From NCBI GenBank assembly GCA_023420935.1, contig JAEZUR010000144.1, positions 1-47,930 of the forward strand: DNA of 47,930 nucleotides. The letters are read 5' to 3'. The position numbers and the translations under genes were made by a program. Source of the DNA: Bacillota bacterium (GTDB lineage: Bacteria; Bacillota; Clostridia; Lachnospirales; Lachnospiraceae). Below the pieces are notes generated by a model, which saw only the letters and a list, made by a program, of their open reading frames with translations, did no database searches and was not told the origin of the DNA. Below are positions 43,312 through 47,930 of this stretch, one piece after another; the stretch's first letter is position 1; every line of letters starts with the position of its first letter.

Positions 43312-45144
43312 ATGAAAATTCAAGGCAAAAAGTTAGTTTATGTAATCCTTGATTGTATTGTTGTAAATATAGCCATATTCTTAAGTTTTATTATTAAGTA
43401 TGATTTTGGAATCCCAAATCAATATATAATGTGGCTGCCCGTTACTTTTATTTATGCAACATTGATCAGCGGTATTTCTTATTATGCATTTGGATTATAT
43501 ACCATGTTATGGGTATACGCTAGCATTGAAGAATTAATTAAGGTTTTTTTAGCTACTACGGTAGCCACAGTTTTACAAATTAGCATAGGCTTTTTTATAA
43601 AATCGGATTTCCCCATAGCAATCTATATTATCTACTGGATGATAACATTTCTTGGTGTGGGAGGAATTCGATTAAGTACGCGATTAATCAAAAAAGTGAG
43701 AGTTTTAAATAATCAATTACAAAATAAAAAACGAGTAATGATTGTCGGGGCAGGAGAAGCATCCTCTCTATTGATAAAAGAATTTAAAAATAATAAACGT
43801 AGTATATTTGAGCCAATCATAGCAATCGATGATGACTCGTCTAAGCATAAAACACAAATTAATGGTGTGCCTGTAATAGGCGGAAGAGATAAGATTATAT
43901 GGGCTGCCAAAGAAATGTCCATTCAGGAGATTATCATTGCAATTCCTTCTATCTCAAGAAATAAAACAGCAGAACTAATTCAGATATGCAATCAGACACA
44001 TTGTAAATTAAAAGTTCTTCCAAGTGTTTACGGTATGGTAAATGGTGATATCTGTTATCAGAAAATCAGAGATGTGACTGTTGAAGATTTATTGCAACGA
44101 GACGAAATTAATCTTTCTGTCAATGAAATATCGGACTATCTCAATAATCAAACCATATTGGTTACAGGCGGTGGTGGTTCAATCGGTTCTGAGTTATGTA
44201 GACAAATAGCAGAATATAAGCCAGGTAAACTTATTATATTTGATATTTATGAAAATAATGCTTATGACCTACAGAACGAGTTACTCCAGAAATATAAAAA
44301 TACATTAGATATTCTGGTACTAATAGGATCTATTCAAGATAAAAATAGATTAGACTATGTTTTTCAGACCTATCACCCAGAAATTGTTTTTCATGCTGCA
44401 GCACATAAGCATGTGCCGTTAATGGAAGAGAATCCTCAAGAAGCAGTAAAAAATAATATATATGGAACGCTTAATGTAGTTGAATTTGCCGATGTCTATG
44501 GTTGCAAAAAATTCGTATTAATCTCCACCGATAAAGCAGTTAACCCGACCAGTATTATGGGAGCAACCAAAAGAGCAGCGGAATTGATTGTACAAAATAA
44601 GAATAAGCAAAGTAAAACCATGTACAGTGCAGTACGTTTTGGTAATGTGCTTGGAAGTAGCGGGAGCGTGATTCCTCTATTCAAAAAACAGATTGTGTAT
44701 GGTGGGCCTATTACCATTACTCATCCTGAAATAACAAGATATTTTATGACCATTCCAGAAGCAGCTAGTCTTGTGATACAATCCGGTGCAATGATGGAAG
44801 GTGGAGAAATTTTTGTACTTGATATGGGTGAACCTGTTAATATAACAGATCTGGCCAACTCTTTAATCACTTTGTCAGGATTAAAACCAAACATTGATAT
44901 AGAGATAGAGTATGTGGGACTACGGCCAGGAGAAAAATTACATGAGGAACTATTAATGAACAAAGAGGAAGTTAATATTACTAAAAATAATAAAATCTTT
45001 GTTGAAAAGGTCTCAAATTATGATTTTTCTTCATTTATTCAAATCCTAGAGGAAGGAAAACAGACAATGATAGATGACGTAGAATCAGCAACTAATTTTA
45101 TGAAAGAACTTGTTCCAACATATCAGGGTACTCGTAACAATTAG
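43312..45144 (+). CDS. Membrane nucleotide-sugar 4,6-dehydratase (PglF/CapD-type)
   Basis: A 610-residue protein. Four membrane segments (about 8-125) lead to a CoA-binding-like Rossmann unit (VGAGEAS, 145-151). The catalytic SDR domain begins TGGGGSIGSE (285-294). The active site reads STDKAVNPTSIMGATK: the usual Tyr is Met (M416) with K420, typical of the PglF/WbpM group. It turns UDP-GlcNAc into the 4-keto-6-deoxy sugar. Polysaccharide-type proteins of this length sit first in bacillosamine and FucNAc pathways. AGGAGG precedes the ATG. The aminotransferase gene follows by 46 bases. Confidence 0.92.
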   Translation: MKIQGKKLVYVILDCIVVNIAIFLSFIIKYDFGIPNQYIMWLPVTFIYATLISGISYYAFGLYTMLWVYASIEELIKVFLATTVATVLQISIGFFIKSDFPIAIYIIYWMITFLGVGGIRLSTRLIKKVRVLNNQLQNKKRVMIVGAGEASSLLIKEFKNNKRSIFEPIIAIDDDSSKHKTQINGVPVIGGRDKIIWAAKEMSIQEIIIAIPSISRNKTAELIQICNQTHCKLKVLPSVYGMVNGDICYQKIRDVTVEDLLQRDEINLSVNEISDYLNNQTILVTGGGGSIGSELCRQIAEYKPGKLIIFDIYENNAYDLQNELLQKYKNTLDILVLIGSIQDKNRLDYVFQTYHPEIVFHAAAHKHVPLMEENPQEAVKNNIYGTLNVVEFADVYGCKKFVLISTDKAVNPTSIMGATKRAAELIVQNKNKQSKTMYSAVRFGNVLGSSGSVIPLFKKQIVYGGPITITHPEITRYFMTIPEAASLVIQSGAMMEGGEIFVLDMGEPVNITDLANSLITLSGLKPNIDIEIEYVGLRPGEKLHEELLMNKEEVNITKNNKIFVEKVSNYDFSSFIQILEEGKQTMIDDVESATNFMKELVPTYQGTRNN

Positions 45145-45190
45145 TTAAAATTAGCATATGATATCAAAAATTTAGAAAGAGAATGATACA

Positions 45191-46387
45191 ATGAAAATAT
45201 CATTTTCGCCTCCTGACATTACAGAAAATGAGATAAATGAAGTGATTGATACATTGAAATCGGGTTGGATTACGACCGGACCGAAAACGAAATTATTTGA
45301 AAAAAACATTACAGATTACACAAATGCTTCCGGTGTTGTTTGTATGAATTCAGCAACAGCCTCAATGGAAGCAACGCTCAGATTATTAGGAATTGGAGCA
45401 GATGGTGAAGTGATCACCACGGCATATACCTTTAGTGCAACAGCAAGTGTCATAGAACATGTTGGTGCTAAAATAGTATTAGTGGACACGGCCAAAGATT
45501 CCTATCAAATGGATTATGATCAATTAGAAAATGCTATCACTCATAAAACAAAAGCAATTATTCCGGTTGATATTGCTGGGGTTATGTGTGATTATGATAG
45601 AATTTATGAAATTGTTGCTCGAAAACAAAGCTTATTCCAACCAACCAATGATATTCAGAAAGTAATTGGTAGGATTACTATAATAGCAGATGCTGCACAC
45701 TCTTTCGGTGCAGTATACAAAGGCAAGCAAAGTGGGGAAGTTGCTGACTTTACATGTTTTTCGTTTCATGCAGTTAAAAATCTTACAACAGCGGAGGGTG
45801 GAGCAGTAGCATGGAAGCAGATTACAGGTATTGATAGTAAGCAGATCTACAAAGAATATATGTTGCTCACCCTTCATGGTCAGTCAAAAGATGCATTAGC
45901 AAAAACACAGCTAGGGGCTTGGGAGTATGACATTATATACCCAGGGTACAAATCGAATATGACAGATATTACAGCGTCCTTAGGACTTGCACAACTACGT
46001 AGATATGACTCAATCTTACAACGACGTAAAGAAATCATCAGCAAATACAATAAAGGATTAAAGGAGTATCCTGTTACTTGTTTACAACACGATAGCAAGG
46101 AGTATGCTTCCAGTGGTCATCTATATCTAGTGAGATTAAATGAGAAAAATGAAGTGTTTCGTAATTCTGTGGTAGAAAAAATGGCGCAAAGAGGGATTGC
46201 AACAAACGTTCATTATAAACCCTTACCTATGTTAACAGCATATAAAAACTTAGGATTTGATATATCTGATTATCCTAATTCATTTCACATGTATCAAAAT
46301 GAAATTACGCTACCGCTTCATACATTACTAACAGATGAGGAAGTGCAATATGTAATTGATAGTTTCGGGGAAATTTTGTGTGAATGA
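45191..46387 (+). CDS. DegT/DnrJ/EryC1/StrS-family sugar aminotransferase (PglE-type)
   Basis: A 398-residue PLP enzyme. The opening is SGWITTGPKTKLFEK. The cofactor region is MNSATASMEATL, DAAHSFGA and SFHAVKNLTTAEGG, with K196 as Schiff-base Lys. It should move an amino group to C4 of the keto sugar made by the preceding dehydratase. It ends 16 bases before the transferase gene. Confidence 0.92.
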   Translation: MKISFSPPDITENEINEVIDTLKSGWITTGPKTKLFEKNITDYTNASGVVCMNSATASMEATLRLLGIGADGEVITTAYTFSATASVIEHVGAKIVLVDTAKDSYQMDYDQLENAITHKTKAIIPVDIAGVMCDYDRIYEIVARKQSLFQPTNDIQKVIGRITIIADAAHSFGAVYKGKQSGEVADFTCFSFHAVKNLTTAEGGAVAWKQITGIDSKQIYKEYMLLTLHGQSKDALAKTQLGAWEYDIIYPGYKSNMTDITASLGLAQLRRYDSILQRRKEIISKYNKGLKEYPVTCLQHDSKEYASSGHLYLVRLNEKNEVFRNSVVEKMAQRGIATNVHYKPLPMLTAYKNLGFDISDYPNSFHMYQNEITLPLHTLLTDEEVQYVIDSFGEILCE

Positions 46388-46403
46388 ATAGAGGTGGTTA
46401 TGC

Positions 46404-47735
46404 TTGTATAGACATTTTGGTAAAAGAGCTCTAGATCTAGTGTTGGCTGTCTTAGCACTGCCATTTTGGCTACTTCTACTGGCTATTGTGGCACCTTTTA
46501 TATATTTAGAAGACAAAGGAACGGTATTTTATAATGTGTCTCGTTTGGGTAAAAATGGAACTATTTATAAGATGTACAAATTCCGCACCATGAAAATGAA
46601 TGCCCCAGACATACGAAATGAAGATTACTCTACCTTTAATGCAAAGAATGATCAAAGACTTACTAAAGTAGGAAAATTTCTACGTAGTTTTAGTATTGAT
46701 GAAACCCCACAAATTCTTAATATCCTAAAAAATGAAATGTCTTTGATAGGACCAAGACCAGATCTGCCAGAACATATAAATTTTTATCAAGAAAAGGATA
46801 AAAGTAAACTTTCAGTACTGCCTGGTATTACTGGATTCAATCAAGCCTATTACCGAAATTGTGTAGAATGGAAAGAAAGACTTGATCACGATGTCTATTA
46901 TGTAGAGCATCTTTCCTTTTGGTTTGATGTTAAAATATTCTTTAAAACCATAGAACGAATTATAGTAAGAAAAGGTGTTTATATGACACATCCAAATGCT
47001 GCAAATGGCATTGATTGCTCCCTGTATGAAATTAAACCACTTAGTTGGGATACAGATTATTTTAATATTCCATCTGCTAGAGTAAATCTAAATAATATTA
47101 TTTCCAAAGAAGAACAAAAGAACATAATTAAAATATGTAGAGCTTATAAATTCATAACCATCTATAATCAGGAAAATAGAAAAGAAAATAACCAATGGAT
47201 TGGTGAAGATACCACTGCATTTCTCACGGATGTGAATCTTCAGTTTCGCATGATTATAAAAAGGAAATCAGAGATTCGAGAAGGTTGTGAACTAGTTAAT
47301 AATTATCCAGAAAACCAGAACCTTCTTGAACTTGGAAAACATGCATTTATATTTTCCAGATTTCATAATGATCCTAACCTACCTACAGAGTTAGCCAATA
47401 ACATTTATTATCACTGGATTAAGAATTCGTTTCAAAAAGAGGATAAATACTTTGTAATTAGCAAACAACAGGAGGAAATTACCGGATTTATTCTATTTTC
47501 TCTAAATTCAGTTGAGAACACAGCCACCATAGAATTAATAGCCGTGGATCCAAGATTTAGAGGTAAAAAAATAGGAGATTCCCTGATTAAAACAATGAAA
47601 TCCTATGTTTTTGATAATGGTATTAGAACTATTATGGTTGGAACACAAGCAGATAATTTGGCTGCAGTTCAATTTTACATGAAAGAAGGGTTTCAGTATG
47701 TAAGTTGTAATTCGGTTTATCATTTATGGAACTAG
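46404..47735 (+). CDS. Fusion of PglC-type phosphoglycosyl transferase and GNAT acetyltransferase
   Basis: 443 residues. Residues 1-195 or so are a monotopic phosphoglycosyl transferase: re-entrant hydrophobic helix (10-34), YKFRTMK, the catalytic D99-E100 in FSIDETPQ, SLIGPRPDLPEH and LPGITGFNQAYYRN. It moves sugar-1-phosphate to undecaprenyl phosphate. From about 205 a WecD-like segment starts (LSWDTDYFNIPSARV). A GNAT fold follows, with the acetyl-CoA motif IELIAVDPRFRGKKIGDSLIKTM near 390. This half should acetylate the 4-amino group. The start is TTG 46404, six bases after AGAGGTGG; the nearby ATG 46400 is out of frame. Neisseria PglB is a similar fusion but with a left-handed beta-helix acetyltransferase. 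Confidence 0.88.
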   Translation: MYRHFGKRALDLVLAVLALPFWLLLLAIVAPFIYLEDKGTVFYNVSRLGKNGTIYKMYKFRTMKMNAPDIRNEDYSTFNAKNDQRLTKVGKFLRSFSIDETPQILNILKNEMSLIGPRPDLPEHINFYQEKDKSKLSVLPGITGFNQAYYRNCVEWKERLDHDVYYVEHLSFWFDVKIFFKTIERIIVRKGVYMTHPNAANGIDCSLYEIKPLSWDTDYFNIPSARVNLNNIISKEEQKNIIKICRAYKFITIYNQENRKENNQWIGEDTTAFLTDVNLQFRMIIKRKSEIREGCELVNNYPENQNLLELGKHAFIFSRFHNDPNLPTELANNIYYHWIKNSFQKEDKYFVISKQQEEITGFILFSLNSVENTATIELIAVDPRFRGKKIGDSLIKTMKSYVFDNGIRTIMVGTQADNLAAVQFYMKEGFQYVSCNSVYHLWN

Positions 47736-47753
47736 TAAGGGAAAGGAAAGTGT

Positions 47754-47930
47754 ATGAAAATATTATATATTGCAACCTCCTTTCCCAAACCTAAGGAAGG
47801 AGCGACAATCTATACAGATTTGGCAGAAGCCATTGCTAGTGCTGGTCATGAGATCGTCATAGCCGTAGCACAACAATATAATAACCAGAGTAAAAACGAC
47901 AAACAGAAAAATATAGGTATGATGCAGGAG
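47754..47930 (+). CDS. GT4-type glycosyltransferase, 5' part only
   Basis: 59 codons from ATG 47754, behind GAAAGGAAAG, run off the window edge. MKILYIATSFPKPKEGATIY and DLAEAIASAGHEIVIAVA are typical of the N-terminal Rossmann strand and helix of GT4 (WbuB-like) glycosyltransferases. It would add the second sugar to the lipid-linked acetamido sugar. The rest is outside the window. Confidence 0.75.
   Translation, partial: MKILYIATSFPKPKEGATIYTDLAEAIASAGHEIVIAVAQQYNNQSKNDKQKNIGMMQE

Noticed and set aside
1..47930. tRNA or rRNA genes
   Set aside because: No cloverleaf with a TTCRA arm and acceptor pairing, and no rRNA segment, was seen in any gap. A tRNAscan run would settle this.

Overview
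The window is low-GC, AT-rich Firmicute DNA. The gene order (two radical-SAM genes - RNase E/G - rplU - prp - rpmA - obg - yhbY - nadD - yqeK - rsfS), an L27 with a Prp-cleaved N-terminal extension, a tryptophan T-box in front of a trpXYZ-type transporter and a divergent lexA/yneA pair point to a Clostridia member, most likely Lachnospiraceae (Lachnoclostridium-like). Species is inference.

Layout. (1) 1-3311 is the worn downstream end of an Rhs/YD-repeat polymorphic-toxin locus. Two alternative toxin tips share an identical 97-bp joining sequence. One is a colicin D-like tRNase broken by an amber codon. The other is a frameshifted His-containing nuclease-like tip behind a degraded Rhs core. 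Each has an intact downstream immunity-type gene, and a third decayed ORF follows. (2) 3594-6065: miaB and an S66 LD-carboxypeptidase. (3) 6355-9656, minus strand: a tryptophan ABC transporter (trpX-trpY-trpZ) behind a 5' T-box leader with a TGG specifier and a near-consensus promoter. (4) 9870-22227: a membrane-anchored protein with two DTG aspartyl-protease motifs, a SulP anion transporter, a SWIM/SNF2 helicase, an SstT Ser/Thr symporter, a Na/Pi cotransporter with inverted Pho-box-like sites, a zinc-ribbon membrane protein and tyrS. (5) 22322-36111: an SDR, then the conserved RNA-modification/translation/GTPase cluster, interrupted by ybaK, a cell-wall amidase and traX. (6) 36198-37325: lexA and a divergent yneA-like LysM division inhibitor, with LexA boxes built into near-perfect promoters. 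(7) 37454-41748: a second amidase and a GHL10 glycosidase. (8) 41883-47930: a surface-glycan locus holding an O-antigen-ligase-like protein, a 4,6-dehydratase, an aminotransferase, a phosphoglycosyl transferase fused to a GNAT acetyltransferase, and the start of a GT4 glycosyltransferase. The last group reads as a compact pathway making an N-acetylated 4-amino-4,6-dideoxy-hexosamine (bacillosamine-type) on undecaprenyl phosphate.

The most unusual non-coding signal is a pair of about 231-234-bp elements (6076-6306 and, inverted, 23390-23623). They share 8-bp terminal inverted repeats and two internal core motifs. Their long self-complementary arms differ in sequence but keep pairing, which suggests selection on structure. 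Two further large palindromes of unrelated sequence lie at 16024-16185 and 32746-32876. All assignments come from reading the sequence; no database search was run.
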